A stretch of 64,000 bases of DNA from Frigoribacterium faeni (GCF_011761235.1 NZ_JAAOYW010000003.1:186001-250000), one strand, 5' to 3'. Positions 35,513 through 44,950 are shown, numbered from the stretch's first letter. Notes: a model not told the origin generated them from the letters alone. Made by a program: numbers and translations.

Positions 35513-37903
35513 TTACTGCTCGTCTGCCGGGACGAGCAGCGCGACGGGGTACGTCCCGAGCACGTCGGCGAGGCGCAGGCGCCCGCCGTCGTGCACGCGC
35601 CCGGTGAGCACGTCGCGCCAGCGCCGGCCCTGCACGAGCACGACGGTGTCGCCCCAGCCGCCGGCCTGCTCGAGCGCCACGGGGAGCCGCGTGGCGATCG
35701 TCAGCGCGCCGCCGCGGTCGGCGGCGACGGCCGAGTCGGCCTGCTCGCCGAACACCGGCAGGGCGCCGTAGCGGGTGAACAGCTCGGGGCGGTCGCGACG
35801 GAGCGTGAGCGCCCGGTGCGTGACGAGCAGCTTGGCCGCGCCCGTCTCGTCGACGGGCGGCGTCTCGCCGGCCGCGACCTGGTCGAGGAGGCGGCGGCGC
35901 AGCCCGAAGTCGACCTCGCGTCGGTTGTCGGGGTCGACGAGCGAGTGGTCCCACAGCTCGCCGCCCTGGTAGACGTCGGGGCTGCCGGGGCCCGTCAGCT
36001 GCAGCAGGGCGAGGCCGAGCGAGTTGCTGCGGCCGGGGGCGCGCACGACGTCGACGATCCTCTCGATCTCGTGCCGCACCTCCTCGCGGTCGAAGACGGC
36101 GTCGATCGCGGCGTGCATGCGCTCCTCGAAGGCCTCGGCCTCGGGGGTGCGGTCGGTCCACGTCGTCGAGGTGCTCGCCTCGCGGCTCGCCTTCTCGGCG
36201 TAGTCGTGCAGGCGCTGACGCGAGGCCGGCCAGGCCCCGACGACGCTCTGCCAGAGGATGTTCTCGAACGGGCCGTCGCCGATCGGGGCGAGGTCGCGGA
36301 GGCGCTCGAGCGTCGCCGTCCACTCGTCGCCGATCTCGGAGAGCACGCTGACGCGCGAGCGCACGTCGGCGCTGCGCTTCGTGTCGTGCGTCGACAGCGT
36401 GGTCATGCCGAACGGACGCTCGGCCAGGCGCGCCTGCTGGCGGGCGTGGAACTCGGCGGGCGTCAGCGAGAACTCGGCGGGGTCGGCGCCGACCTCGGTC
36501 AGCGTCGCGAGGCGGCTGTAGCGGTAGAACGCGGTGTCCTCGACGCCCTTGGCCATCACCATGCCGCTCGTCTGCTGGAACCGCACCGAGGCCGGGTGCG
36601 ACTCGTCGGCCAGCACGTCGACGACGCGGGCCACGACGGCGGCCAGGTCGGGCCGGCTCTCGGTCGCGATCTCGGCCGCGCGGGCCAGCTGGTCGGCGCC
36701 CTGGGGCAGGTAGCTGCGGTAGACGGGGAACGCGGCGGCGAGCTCGGCCAGCGCGTCGACGACCTCGTCGTCGGCCCGGCCGTCGGTCGACACCAGGCGG
36801 GCCAGCCGGCGGATCTCGCTGCCGAGGATGCCGTCGGCGATGCCGCGCTTCGTGCCGAGGATCATGCGGTGCCAGTCGAGCGCCTCGTCCGCGACGTGGC
36901 CGTCGGCGGGCGCGTGGGCGTGGTCGTCGTCGGCGCGCAGGCGCGAGTCGAGGCCGTCGAGCGCCGCGGCGCCCCGCGGGTCGACGAACACCCGGTCGAG
37001 GTCGGCGAGGGCGTCGTAGCCCGTCGTGCCGTCGGTCGCCCAGTCCTCGGGCAGGCGCTCGTCGCCCTCGAGGATCTTCTCGACGAGCACGTGCGCGCCC
37101 CCGGTCAGGGCGGCGAGGCGGTCGAGGTAGCCGCCCGGGTCGGCCAGGCCGTCCGGGTGGTCCACGCGGAGCCCGTCGACCAGGCCCTCGCGGAACCAGC
37201 GGCCGATCTCGGCGTGCGACTCGTCGAAGACCCAGCCCTCTTCGACGCGGATGCCGGCGAGGGTGTTGACCGCGAAGAACCGGCGGTAGTTGAGGTCGGT
37301 GTCCGCCTTCTTCCAGTGCACGAGCTCGTACGACTGGCGGGCGTGCACGGCGGCCGCGTCGGCCGGGCCGTCGGCGGCGCCCTCGAGGGTGCCGGGGGCG
37401 ATCGGGTAGACGTTGTCGTAGTAGTGCAGTTCGCCGTCGACGACCTCGAGGCCCTCGATCCGGCCGTCGGCCTCGGCGGGCTCGCCGAGCACGGGCAGCA
37501 GCACCTTGCCGCCGCCGGCCGCCCAGTCGATGTCGAAGGCGTCGGCGTACCGGCTCTCGCGCCCGTGGTTGAGCAGGTCCCACCACCAGGTGCTGGCCTT
37601 CGGCGTGGCCACGCCGACGTGGTTCGGCACGATGTCGACGAGCACGCCGAGGCCGGCGTCGTGGGCGCCCGTCGCGAGCGCCTCGAGGCCGGCCGCGCCG
37701 CCGCGGTCAGGATCGACCCGGCTGTGGTCGACGACGTCGTAGCCGTGGTCGCTGCCCGGCTCGGCCTCGAGCACGGGCGACAGGTAGACCCAGTCGGCGC
37801 CGAGGTCGCGCAGGTACCGCACCTGGTCGGCCGCGGCGAACAGGTCGAAGCCCGCCCGGATCTGCAGGCGGTAGGTGGATCGGGGGTGGTGGTGTCGGGT
37901 CAC
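35513..37903 (-). CDS. treY: Malto-oligosyltrehalose synthase
   Basis: The 796-residue protein starts at GTG 37903 ([21 protein letters not shown]). [34 protein letters not shown] (two stretches), the nucleophile region [24 protein letters not shown] and [12 protein letters not shown] are typical TreY blocks. It isomerises the reducing-end glucosidic bond of maltodextrins to a trehalose linkage. Its start codon overlaps the glgX stop by 4 nt (GTGA), so it is coupled to debranching. The length is in the usual range. Confidence 0.95.
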   Translation of the reverse strand: MTRHHHPRSTYRLQIRAGFDLFAAADQVRYLRDLGADWVYLSPVLEAEPGSDHGYDVVDHSRVDPDRGGAAGLEALATGAHDAGLGVLVDIVPNHVGVATPKASTWWWDLLNHGRESRYADAFDIDWAAGGGKVLLPVLGEPAEADGRIEGLEVVDGELHYYDNVYPIAPGTLEGAADGPADAAAVHARQSYELVHWKKADTDLNYRRFFAVNTLAGIRVEEGWVFDESHAEIGRWFREGLVDGLRVDHPDGLADPGGYLDRLAALTGGAHVLVEKILEGDERLPEDWATDGTTGYDALADLDRVFVDPRGAAALDGLDSRLRADDDHAHAPADGHVADEALDWHRMILGTKRGIADGILGSEIRRLARLVSTDGRADDEVVDALAELAAAFPVYRSYLPQGADQLARAAEIATESRPDLAAVVARVVDVLADESHPASVRFQQTSGMVMAKGVEDTAFYRYSRLATLTEVGADPAEFSLTPAEFHARQQARLAERPFGMTTLSTHDTKRSADVRSRVSVLSEIGDEWTATLERLRDLAPIGDGPFENILWQSVVGAWPASRQRLHDYAEKASREASTSTTWTDRTPEAEAFEERMHAAIDAVFDREEVRHEIERIVDVVRAPGRSNSLGLALLQLTGPGSPDVYQGGELWDHSLVDPDNRREVDFGLRRRLLDQVAAGETPPVDETGAAKLLVTHRALTLRRDRPELFTRYGALPVFGEQADSAVAADRGGALTIATRLPVALEQAGGWGDTVVLVQGRRWRDVLTGRVHDGGRLRLADVLGTYPVALLVPADEQ

Positions 37904-40098
37904 GCGTGCTCCTCGGCCGTGGCTCGGAGGACGACGAGGGAGCGGCCCGCCACGGGGAGCCGGTCGCCGGCGAGCAGCGCGGCAGGGACCTGCGGCGTGC
38001 TGGGGGGCTGGGGGGTGGTCGCGGCGCGCGTCGCCGTCGGGGTGCGCGGGGCGGCCTGCGCAGGAGGCGGCGGTGCGGAGACCGTGCTGTCGACGACGAC
38101 CTCCCAGCCCTCCGCGTACTCGTCGGGGGGCAGCACGAAGGTCACCGTCTCGGCGCTGGCGTTGAAGTAGAGCACGAAGTTGACGTCGGTGATCCGGCCG
38201 CCGCGCTGGTCGCGGCCGCGGATGCCGTCGCCGTTGAGGAACATGCCGATCGCCTTGGCGAACGACTCGTTCCACTCGCCCTCCTGCATGGCGTCGCCCT
38301 CGGGGGTGAGCCAGACGATGTCGGGCAGGGGCTCGCCCTCGCCGCGCGTGACGGGCCGGCCGTTGAAGTACCGCTGGCGCCGGAACGTGGGGTGGTCGTG
38401 CCGCAGCTTGATCACCTCGGCGACGAACTCGACGAGCTCGCGGTCCGCCGCCTCCCAGTCGATCCAGCTGATGTCGCTGTCCTGGGCGTACGTGTTGTTG
38501 TTGCCGCGCTGGGTGCGGCCGAGCTCGTCGCCGTGCAGCAGCATCGGCACGCCCTGGCTGAGCAGCAGGGTGGCGAGGAAGCTGCGCTGGCGCTGCTCGC
38601 GCAGGGCCAGCACCGCCGGGTCGTCGGTCTCGCCCTCGACGCCGCTGTTCCACGAGCGGTTGTGGCTCTCGCCGTCGGCGCCGCCCTCGCCGTTCGCGTC
38701 GTTGTGCTTCTCGTCGTAGCTGACGAGGTCGCGCATGGTGAAGCCGTCGTGCGCGGTGACGAAGTTGATGCTCGCGACCGGGCGGCGGCCGTCCCGCTCG
38801 TACAGGTCGGCCGAGCCCGTGATGCGGCTGGCGAACTCGCCGAGGGTCGAGGGCTCGCCGCGCCAGAAGTCGCGGACCGTGTCGCGGTACTTGCCGTTCC
38901 ACTCGGTCCACTGCGGCGGGAAGTTGCCGACCTGGTAGCCGCCGGGGCCGACGTCCCACGGCTCGGCGATCAGCTTGACCTGCGAGACGATCGGGTCCTG
39001 CTGGACGAGCTCGAAGAAGGTCGACAGCCGGTCGACCTCGTAGAACTCGCGGGCGAGGGAGGCGGCGAGGTCGAAGCGGAACCCGTCGACGTGCATCTCG
39101 GTCACCCAGTACCGCAGGCTGTCCATGATCAGCTGCAGCGAGTGCGGGTGGCGGACGTTGAGGCTGTTGCCGGTGCCCGTGTAGTCCATGTAGTACGTCG
39201 CGTCGTCGTCCATCAGCCGGTAGTACGCGGCGTTGTCGATGCCCTTGAACGACAGGGTCGGGCCCAGGTGGTTGCCCTCGGCCGTGTGGTTGTAGACGAC
39301 GTCGATGATGACCTCGATGCCGGCGGCGTGCAGCGCCCGCACCATCGTCTTGAACTCCTGCACCTGCTGGCCGATGTCGCCCGTCGCCGAGTAGGCCGCG
39401 TGCGGCGCGAAGAAGCCGATGGTGTTGTAGCCCCAGTAGTTGCTGAGGCCCTTCTCGAGCAGCGTGTTGTCCTGCACGAACTGGTGCACGGGCATGAGCT
39501 CGAGGGTCGTGATGCCGAGCTTCTTGAGGTGCTCGATGATCGCCGGGTGGGCGACGCCCGCGTACGTGCCGCGCTCCTCCTCGGGGATGTCGGGGTGGGT
39601 CTGCGTGAGCCCCTTGACGTGCGCCTCGTAGATGACGGTCTCGTCGTAGCTGTACTTCGGGGGGCGGTCGCCCTGCCAGTCGAAGAACGGGTTGATGACG
39701 ACGCCGAGCATCATGTGCGGGCCGCTGTCGTCGTCGTTCCGCGAGTCGGGGTCGCCGAAGTGGTACGCGAAGAGCGACTCGTCCCAGTCGATCTCGCCGC
39801 AGGTGGCCTTGGCGTACGGGTCGAGCAGCAGCTTCGCCGGGTTGGCCCGCGAGCCGGACGCCGGGTCGTAGTCGCCGTGCACGCGGTAGCCGTACTTCTG
39901 CCCCGGCTGCACCGTCGGCAGGTAGGCGTGCCAGACGTAGGCGTCGACCTCGGTCAGGGCGACCCTCGTCTCGGTGCCGTCGGCGTCGAACAGGCACAGC
40001 TCGACCTTGCTGGCCGCCTCGCTGAAGATCGCGAAGTTGGTGCCGGCCCCGTCGTAGGTGGCGCCGAGGGGGTAGGGGTTTCCTGGCCAGGTGTGCAA
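37900..40098 (-). CDS. glgX: Glycogen debranching enzyme GlgX/TreX
   Basis: The 732-residue protein uses a TTG start at 40098 ([22 protein letters not shown]), chosen because CGGAGGTCC lies 6-7 nt upstream and the N-terminus aligns with the family. It has a CBM48 domain, then a GH13 barrel: [27 protein letters not shown] (nucleophile), [16 protein letters not shown] and [13 protein letters not shown]. It removes alpha-1,6 branches from glycogen to give maltodextrins for TreY/TreZ. The C-terminal part contains a Pro/Thr/Ala-rich insert before [15 protein letters not shown]. Confidence 0.95.
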   Translation of the reverse strand: MHTWPGNPYPLGATYDGAGTNFAIFSEAASKVELCLFDADGTETRVALTEVDAYVWHAYLPTVQPGQKYGYRVHGDYDPASGSRANPAKLLLDPYAKATCGEIDWDESLFAYHFGDPDSRNDDDSGPHMMLGVVINPFFDWQGDRPPKYSYDETVIYEAHVKGLTQTHPDIPEEERGTYAGVAHPAIIEHLKKLGITTLELMPVHQFVQDNTLLEKGLSNYWGYNTIGFFAPHAAYSATGDIGQQVQEFKTMVRALHAAGIEVIIDVVYNHTAEGNHLGPTLSFKGIDNAAYYRLMDDDATYYMDYTGTGNSLNVRHPHSLQLIMDSLRYWVTEMHVDGFRFDLAASLAREFYEVDRLSTFFELVQQDPIVSQVKLIAEPWDVGPGGYQVGNFPPQWTEWNGKYRDTVRDFWRGEPSTLGEFASRITGSADLYERDGRRPVASINFVTAHDGFTMRDLVSYDEKHNDANGEGGADGESHNRSWNSGVEGETDDPAVLALREQRQRSFLATLLLSQGVPMLLHGDELGRTQRGNNNTYAQDSDISWIDWEAADRELVEFVAEVIKLRHDHPTFRRQRYFNGRPVTRGEGEPLPDIVWLTPEGDAMQEGEWNESFAKAIGMFLNGDGIRGRDQRGGRITDVNFVLYFNASAETVTFVLPPDEYAEGWEVVVDSTVSAPPPPAQAAPRTPTATRAATTPQPPSTPQVPAALLAGDRLPVAGRSLVVLRATAEEHA

Positions 40099-40209
40099 GC
40101 GGACCTCCGGGTCGTGGACCCCGTCAGCCTACGGGCAGCGGGCGCACCAGGGCCGCCGTGCCCGCAGCCGTCCCCGCCGCCGTGCCCGCCGTCGGGCCCG
40201 CGACGGCGC

Positions 40210-40215
40210 TATGAT
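40210..40215 (+). promoter_or_regulatory. -10 element (TATGAT) upstream of the TPP riboswitch
   Basis: TATGAT lies about 11 bp before the predicted 5' end of the riboswitch, giving a transcript of about 100 nt of leader. A -35 is not evident. Confidence 0.55.
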
Positions 40216-40225
40216 CGGCGGCACA

Positions 40226-40313
40226 CACACGGGAGTCCGGTGAGCCGGGCTGAGAGGAAGCGAACCACGCTTCGACCGTCGAACCTGATCTGGGTCATGC
40301 CAGCGCAGGGAGG
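40226..40313 (+). ncRNA. TPP (THI-element) riboswitch
   Basis: The conserved thi-box elements are present in order: GGGAGTCC and GCTGAGAGG (40249-40257), a variable P3 arm (AAGCGAACCACGCTT), ACCGTCGAACCTGATCTGGGT (as two conserved blocks, 40275-40295) and CATGCCAGCGCAGGGA (40296-40311). TPP binds this fold and lowers expression of thiamine genes. Its 3' strand runs into GGGAGGAGAG, the ribosome site of the next gene, 8-10 nt before ATG 40321. That favours control at translation initiation; no separate terminator stem with T-run is seen. Confidence 0.93.
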
Positions 40314-40320
40314 AGAGAAC

Positions 40321-40977
40321 ATGTCTGTTTCCGTGTCCGCGAACGAGGCCCAGCCCGGTCGCCAGGATCGTCCTGCAGCCTCGGGGTCGCCGAGGCCGTC
40401 GCGTCGCTGGCGCGTCGTCGACATCGTCGTCGCCAGCGTCATCGGCGTCGCCTGCGGCGTCGTCTTCTGGGCCTGGGGCCTCGCCTGGGAGCCGCTGAGC
40501 AACCTGCTGGCCTTCACGCCCGGCCTCTCGGGCCTGCTCTCGGGCGGCTGGCTCTTCGCCGGCGTGCTCGGCGGGCTGATCATCCGCAAGCCGGGCGCCG
40601 CGGTCTACACCGAGGTCATGGCTGCCGTCGTGTCGATGCTCATCGGCACGCAGTGGGGCTTCTCGACGCTGCTCTGGGGCGTGGTCGAGGGCCTCGGCGC
40701 CGAGCTCGTCTTCGCCGCGTTCCTGTACTCGTCGTGGCGCCTGCACGTGGCCCTGCTGGCCGGCGCCGGCGCCGGCGTGGCCGTCGCCCTGCTCGACACG
40801 TCGTTCTCGTCGATCGCCGCGACGGCCCTCGAGTTCAAGGTCGTCTACGGCATCAGCGCCGTCGTCTCCGGCGTCCTGCTCGCCGGGTTGCTCTCGTGGC
40901 TCGCCGCCCGGGGGCTCGCCCGCACCGGTGCCCTCAGCCGCTTCGCCTCCGGCCGCTCGGCCGAGGCGCGCGTCTGA
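40321..40977 (+). CDS. ykoE: Thiamine-related ECF transporter S component, YkoE family
   Basis: The 218-residue protein begins MSVSVSANEAQPGRQDRP and has six helices in the YkoE pattern: VVASVIGVACGVVFWAWGLAW, LSGLLSGGWLFAGVLGGLIIRKPGAA, EVMAAVVSMLIGTQWG, LGAELVFAAFLY and so on. The GxxRKPGAA and TQWGF loops are typical. YkoE binds hydroxymethylpyrimidine or thiamine. The TPP riboswitch directly upstream fixes the vitamin B1 link. The ATP-binding subunit starts 20 bp after its stop. Confidence 0.92.
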   Translation: MSVSVSANEAQPGRQDRPAASGSPRPSRRWRVVDIVVASVIGVACGVVFWAWGLAWEPLSNLLAFTPGLSGLLSGGWLFAGVLGGLIIRKPGAAVYTEVMAAVVSMLIGTQWGFSTLLWGVVEGLGAELVFAAFLYSSWRLHVALLAGAGAGVAVALLDTSFSSIAATALEFKVVYGISAVVSGVLLAGLLSWLAARGLARTGALSRFASGRSAEARV

Positions 40978-40996
40978 CCGGCCCGACCCCGACGAC

Positions 40997-42475
40997 GTGA
41001 CGACCGCCTCCGGCGCCCGGGTCGACGCCCGCGGCTGGGGGTGGCGTCACGCCGGCCGGCTGCGCCCCGCCGTGTCCGAGCTCGACCTCGTCGTCGAGCC
41101 GGGCGAGCGGGTGCTGCTGCTCGGCGCCTCGGGCGCCGGCAAGTCGACCCTGCTCGCCGGGCTCGCCGGCGTGCTCGGCGGCGACGAGGAGGGCGACGCC
41201 CGCGGCGAGCTGCTCGTCGACGGCCGCCCGCCCGCCGAGCAGCGCGGCCGGGTCGGCCTCGTGCTGCAGGACCCCGACTCGCAGGTCGTGCTCGCCCGCG
41301 TCGGCGACGACGTCGCCTTCGGCTGCGAGAACGTCGGCGTGCCCCGTGACGAGACCTGGCGGCGCGTCGGCGACGCCCTCGACGCGGTCGGCCTCGACCT
41401 GCCGCTCTCGTGGCCGACCGCCCAGCTGAGCGGCGGGCAGAAGCAGCGGCTGGCGCTCGCGGGAGCCCTGGCGATGCGCCCGGGGCTCGTGCTGCTCGAC
41501 GAGCCGACCGCGAACCTCGACCCCGACGGAGTCGTCGAGGTGCGCGACGCCGTCGCCCGCGTCGTCGAGCGCACCGGAGCGACGCTCGTCGTCGTCGAGC
41601 ACCGGGTCTCGGTCTGGCTGCCCGTCGTGGACCGCGTCGTGGTGCTCGCCGCCGGCGGGGGAGTGCTCGCCGACGGCGCCCCCGAGGAGGTGCTCGACCG
41701 GATGCGCGGTCCGCTCGCCGAGGCGGGCGTCTGGGTGCCCGGCGCCGTGCCCGAGCCGCCCGTCCGGCGACGCGCCTCCTCGCGGGGACCGCTGCTCGAG
41801 GCCGCCGACCTCGCCGTCGGCCACCGCGGGCCCCGGGGCCGTGCCGTCGCCTCCGGGGTCGACCTCGTCGTGGGGGACGCCCGCACGCTGGCCGTGACCG
41901 GGCCGAACGGCGCCGGCAAGTCCACCCTCGCCCTGACCCTCGCCGGCCTGCTCGCGCCGGTCGCGGGCGACCTGCGGGCGACGCCCGAGCTGGCGGCCGG
42001 GGCCGGCCCGGCGCCCGTGCGGTGGCGCTCGCGCGAGCTGCTGACCCGGGTGGGCACCGTGTTCCAGGACCCGGAGCACCAGTTCCTCACCGCGACCGTG
42101 CGCCGCGAGCTCGCGGTCGGGCCGGAGGCGCTGGGCGAGCCGGCCGCGCAGGTCGCCGAGCGCGTCGACGGGCTGCTCGACCGCCTCCGGCTCGACCACC
42201 TCGCGGGGGCGAACCCGTTCACGCTCTCCGGCGGAGAGAAGCGGCGGCTGTCGGTCGCGACCGTCCTCGCGTCTCGCCCGCGCCTCCTGGTGCTCGACGA
42301 GCCGACCTTCGGGCAGGACGCCCGCACCTGGCGCGAGCTCGTGGCCCTGCTCGCGGGCCTCGTCGACGAGGGCCGCAGCGTCGTCGCGGTCACCCACGAC
42401 GCCGAGTTCGTCGCCGCGCTGGCCGACGACGTCGTCGAGCTCACCCGGCCCGTCGCCACGGAGCAGGCCCGATGA
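40997..42475 (+). CDS. ykoD: ECF transporter double ATP-binding cassette protein (YkoD type)
   Basis: The 492-residue protein starts at GTG 40997 (MTTASGARVDARGWGWRHAG). Two complete ABC domains are fused: the first with Walker A GASGAGKST, signature LSGGQKQRLA and Walker B LVLLDEPTANLD; the second with GPNGAGKST, LSGGEKRRLS and LLVLDEPTFGQD. It energises vitamin uptake with the S and T subunits. Q-loops (VLQDPDSQV; VFQDPEHQF) are intact. Its stop overlaps the T component ATG by 4 nt. Confidence 0.93.
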   Translation: MTTASGARVDARGWGWRHAGRLRPAVSELDLVVEPGERVLLLGASGAGKSTLLAGLAGVLGGDEEGDARGELLVDGRPPAEQRGRVGLVLQDPDSQVVLARVGDDVAFGCENVGVPRDETWRRVGDALDAVGLDLPLSWPTAQLSGGQKQRLALAGALAMRPGLVLLDEPTANLDPDGVVEVRDAVARVVERTGATLVVVEHRVSVWLPVVDRVVVLAAGGGVLADGAPEEVLDRMRGPLAEAGVWVPGAVPEPPVRRRASSRGPLLEAADLAVGHRGPRGRAVASGVDLVVGDARTLAVTGPNGAGKSTLALTLAGLLAPVAGDLRATPELAAGAGPAPVRWRSRELLTRVGTVFQDPEHQFLTATVRRELAVGPEALGEPAAQVAERVDGLLDRLRLDHLAGANPFTLSGGEKRRLSVATVLASRPRLLVLDEPTFGQDARTWRELVALLAGLVDEGRSVVAVTHDAEFVAALADDVVELTRPVATEQAR

Positions 42476-43266
42476 GCCTGCTCGAGGCCGTCGAGACGAC
42501 GCGGGTCGTCGGCCGCCTGAATCCCGTCGCGAAGCTGCTCGCCGCCCTGGTCGTCTCGGTGGTGCTGCTGCTCTCGATCGACTGGGTCTCGGCCGGGGTC
42601 GCGCTGGGGCTCGAGCTGCTGCTGCTGCCCTGGGCGGGCCTGTCGGCGCGGCAGCTGCTGCGGCGCACGGCCCCGCTGTGGATCGCCGCGCCCACCTCGG
42701 TCGTCGTCACCGCGCTCTACGGCCGCGACGACGGCGCGTTGCTGCTGCAGCTCGGCTGGATCAGCGTCACCGACGGGTCGGTCTCGCTCGCGGCCGCGAT
42801 CGGGCTGCGCATCCTCGCGGTGGGCGTGCCCGGCATCGTGCTGCTCGCGACGACGGACCCCACCGACCTCGCCGACGGACTCGCGCAGGTGCTGCGACTG
42901 CCCGCCCGGTTCGTGCTCGGCGGCCTCGCGGGGCTGCGCCTCGCCGGCCTGTTCGCCGACGACTGGCGGCAGCTCGCCCTCGCCCGCCGGGCCCGCGGCG
43001 TGGCCGACGGCCGGGGTCCCGTCGCCGCGGCCCGGCGCTTCGGCGGCCAGGCGTTCGCCCTGCTCGTGCTCTCGGTGCGACGGGGCAGCAAGCTCGCGAC
43101 GGCGATGGAGGCGAAGGGCTTCGGCTCCGACGCCCCGCGCACCTGGGCGCGGCCGTCGACGATCCGGGCGCGCGACGTCGTCCTCGTCGTGATCGGCGTG
43201 CTGATCGCGGCGGCGGCCGTGACGAGCGCCGTGCTCGCGGGCACGTGGGAGTTCGTCCTTGCCTGA
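42472..43266 (+). CDS. ykoC: ECF transporter T component (YkoC type)
   Basis: The 264-residue protein begins MSLLEAVETTRVVGRLNPVAKLLAAL. It has five or six helices and the two cytoplasmic coupling motifs of EcfT: the first Ala-Arg-Gly (LARRARGVADG) and the second with Ala and Gly (AMEAKGFGS). It couples ATP hydrolysis by the double ABC subunit to toppling of YkoE. The 3' end carries a GGGAG that can act as ribosome site for the overlapping kinase gene. Confidence 0.92.
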   Translation: MSLLEAVETTRVVGRLNPVAKLLAALVVSVVLLLSIDWVSAGVALGLELLLLPWAGLSARQLLRRTAPLWIAAPTSVVVTALYGRDDGALLLQLGWISVTDGSVSLAAAIGLRILAVGVPGIVLLATTDPTDLADGLAQVLRLPARFVLGGLAGLRLAGLFADDWRQLALARRARGVADGRGPVAAARRFGGQAFALLVLSVRRGSKLATAMEAKGFGSDAPRTWARPSTIRARDVVLVVIGVLIAAAAVTSAVLAGTWEFVLA

Positions 43267-43852
43267 GCAGTCCCGGGTCGACGTGGCCGCCCTGCTGCTG
43301 GCGAGGGCCGAGGAGGCGCGGGTCGGCCGCGAGCGCGTGGTGCTGCTCGTCGACGGTCGCTCGGGCTCGGGCAAGACCACGCTGGCCCGTCGCCTGGTCG
43401 CGGCCTGGCCCGTCGAGCGGCTCGGGCCCGTGCAGCTGGTGCACCTCGACGACGTCTACCCGGGGTGGCACGGCCTCGAGGCCGCGTCGCGCGTCGTCGA
43501 GTCGTCGGTGCTGGCGTCGACGGACCCGGGCTGGACCACGTGGGACTGGGAGCGCGGCGTGCCGGGGGAGCGGCGGACGCTCGACCCGGCCGTCTCGCTC
43601 GTCGTGGAGGGCGCCGGGGCGCTGACCCGCGCCTCCTCGGCGGTCTCGACGCTGGCGGTGTGGCTCGAGCTGGACGACGACACCCGGCGTGCGCGGGCGC
43701 TCGGCCGGGACGGGGCGACGTACGAGCCGTGGTGGGAGGTGTGGGCCGCGCAGGAGGTACGGCATCTCGCCGTCGAGCGGCCCCGGGAGCGGGCGGACGT
43801 CGTCGTCGACGTCGCGACGGGTGCCGTGTCGGGGGAGGGCGCGGCGGGCTAG
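43259..43852 (+). CDS. P-loop kinase of unknown substrate, coupled to the thiamine transporter
   Basis: The 197-residue protein starts at TTG 43259, inside the end of the T component gene; GGGAG 7 nt upstream supports this. It has Walker A VDGRSGSGKTTLARRL, an HLDDVYPGWHGLE segment like the substrate-binding aspartates of uridine-kinase-like NTPases, VVEGAGAL, and a lid-like WLELDDDTRRARALGRDG. I see no motif for a thiamine kinase. Position suggests a salvage role for the imported pyrimidine or thiamine, but family members occur elsewhere, so this is inference. Confidence 0.75.
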   Translation: MPEQSRVDVAALLLARAEEARVGRERVVLLVDGRSGSGKTTLARRLVAAWPVERLGPVQLVHLDDVYPGWHGLEAASRVVESSVLASTDPGWTTWDWERGVPGERRTLDPAVSLVVEGAGALTRASSAVSTLAVWLELDDDTRRARALGRDGATYEPWWEVWAAQEVRHLAVERPRERADVVVDVATGAVSGEGAAG

Positions 43853-44244
43853 GCCCAGCCGAGCTCGTGCAGCTGGTCGTCGTCGATGCCGTAGAAGTGG
43901 GCGATCTCGTGCACGAGGGTGACGTGGATCTCGTCGCGCAGCTCGTCCTCGGTGTCGACGGCGGCGAGGTGCGGCTCGCGGTAGAGGACGATGCGGTCGG
44001 GCAGCTCGCCGAAGCCGTAGGTGCCGCGCTCGGTGAGGGCGACGCCGTCGTAGAGGCCGAGCAGGTCGAGGGAGCCGTCGTCGGGGCGGTCCTCGGTGAC
44101 GAAGACGACGTTGTCGAGGCCGTCGATCATGTCGTCGGGCAGCTCGTCGAGCTCGGCGACGACCAGTTCGTCGAACCTCGCGGCGTCGACGCTCGCCGGG
44201 TCGATGCCCGCGGGCCCCTCGTCGGTCCTCTTCTCGTCGTCCAC
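43849..44244 (-). CDS. Metallopeptidase (zincin) family protein
   Basis: About 131 residues from GTG 44244 (MDDEKRTDEGPAG); a GTG at 44262 would add six residues. The zinc site is TLVHEIAHFYGIDDDQL, an HExxH with a third ligand nearby, and the N-terminal FDELVVAELDELPDDMIDGLDNV is typical of this small zincin family (DUF1025). Members are predicted minimal metallopeptidases without a known substrate. The gene ends in a 4-bp convergent overlap with the kinase gene. Confidence 0.85.
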   Translation of the reverse strand: MDDEKRTDEGPAGIDPASVDAARFDELVVAELDELPDDMIDGLDNVVFVTEDRPDDGSLDLLGLYDGVALTERGTYGFGELPDRIVLYREPHLAAVDTEDELRDEIHVTLVHEIAHFYGIDDDQLHELGWA

Positions 44245-44309
44245 GCCCCCAGCGTCGCACACCCCCTAGCAAACCTGCCCCCGCCCGCAGGGCGCGGCTC
44301 ACCGGCGGG

Positions 44310-44543
44310 TCAGTGCCGTGCCCGCAGTCGACGGGCAGCCTGTCGGGCGCCTCGCCCTAGACCCCACACGATGAACATGGCGCCGAGGAGAGGGCTGATG
44401 ACGGCGGCGCTCTCGATGCGACCCTCCCAGCCCCAGTAGCTGTAGGCGAGCAGGGCGAGGATCCCCACGACGATCAGCCCCACCCCGGCGAGCACGAGTC
44501 CCCACCAGGCCGTCAGCTTCTCTCCGCCCCCGTCGCCGCCCAT
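44310..44543 (-). CDS. Small two-helix membrane protein
   Basis: The 77-residue protein begins MGGDGGGEKLTAWWGLVLAG. The two hydrophobic segments are WWGLVLAGVGLIVVGILALLAYS and AVISPLLGAMFIVWGLGRGA, with a basic end (RQAARRLRARH). I do not recognise a family. The reading frame stays open upstream through the hairpin array, which is repetitive and unlikely to be coding, so I start at ATG 44543. Confidence 0.5.
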   Translation of the reverse strand: MGGDGGGEKLTAWWGLVLAGVGLIVVGILALLAYSYWGWEGRIESAAVISPLLGAMFIVWGLGRGARQAARRLRARH

Positions 44544-44599
44544 GCCCCTGTCTACAGCTACAGCCCCCGCCGCCCCCTGTCCGCCCGCGCCCCCCTCGC

Positions 44600-44755
44600 G
44601 CAACGAGCGAAGCGACGTTGCGCCTCCGGACGAGCGAAGCGACCTTGCGCCTCCGGACGAGCGAAGCGACGTCCCTCGTGCAACGAGCGAAGCGACGTTG
44701 CGCCCCTCCGGACGAGCGGAGCGACGTCCTCGTGCAACGAGCGAAGCGACGTTGC
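44600..44755. repeat. Array of six hairpin repeats with an (A)GCGAAGC core
   Basis: Six inverted repeats start at 44600, 44629, 44655, 44680, 44710 and 44734. All share the core AGCGAAGCGA (AGCGGAGCGA in the fifth). Copies 1, 4 and 6 have arms GCAACG and CGTTGC; copies 3 and 5 have GGACG and CGTCC; copy 2 mixes GGACG with CCTTGC. The arms change on both sides together, so base pairing is kept. The array fills most of the 333-bp gene-free stretch 44544-44877; the rest holds the palindrome and the tRNA terminator. Confidence 0.85.
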
Positions 44756-44790
44756 GCCCCCACCGGTGCGCGTGGGTGACCACCTACGAC

Positions 44791-44818
44791 GTCTTCGACG
44801 CGCTAGCGCGTCGAAGAC
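44791..44818. repeat. 28-bp perfect palindrome
   Basis: The left arm GTCTTCGACGCGCT is followed directly by its reverse complement, with no spacer. It sits between the hairpin array and the tRNA-His terminator. It could extrude as a cruciform, act as a factor-independent stop, or bind a dimeric protein. Confidence 0.85.
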
Positions 44819-44836
44819 AAGAAGGCGCGGAACCCG

Positions 44837-44870
44837 AAAAAGGCCCCGCCCCAAGCGGGGCAGGGCCTTT
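44837..44870 (-). terminator. Rho-independent terminator of tRNA-His
   Basis: AAAGGCCC...GGGCCTTT arms (44839-44852 with 44857-44870, one A-C mismatch, loop AAGC) are followed on the minus strand by five T, the only classical stem plus T-run terminator in the window. Confidence 0.85.
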
Positions 44871-44877
44871 CCATTCG

Positions 44878-44950
44878 GGTGAGTAACGGGGCTTGAACCC
44901 GCGGCCTCCTAGACCACAACCAGGCGCTCTACCAGCTGAGCTATACCCAC
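44878..44950 (-). tRNA. tRNA-His(GTG)
   Basis: On the minus strand the cloverleaf is complete: acceptor GTGGGTA with TACTCAC, D-arm GCTCAGCTGGTAGAGC, anticodon loop TTGTGGT (anticodon GTG), T-arm GCGGGTTCAAGCCCCGT. A G precedes position 1 (44951) as expected for the G-1 of tRNA-His, with discriminator C. CCA is not encoded. It lies downstream of orn, a pairing conserved in actinobacteria. Confidence 0.95.

Noticed and set aside
44600-44755. CRISPR array
   Set aside because: Repeats are inverted, of about 22 bp with no unique 30-40-bp spacers, and no cas gene is near.
44544-44783. Upstream extension of the small membrane protein through the hairpin array
   Set aside because: The extra residues are direct translations of the repeat (RFAR, SLRSS patterns) and occur in several frames, which argues for a non-coding array.
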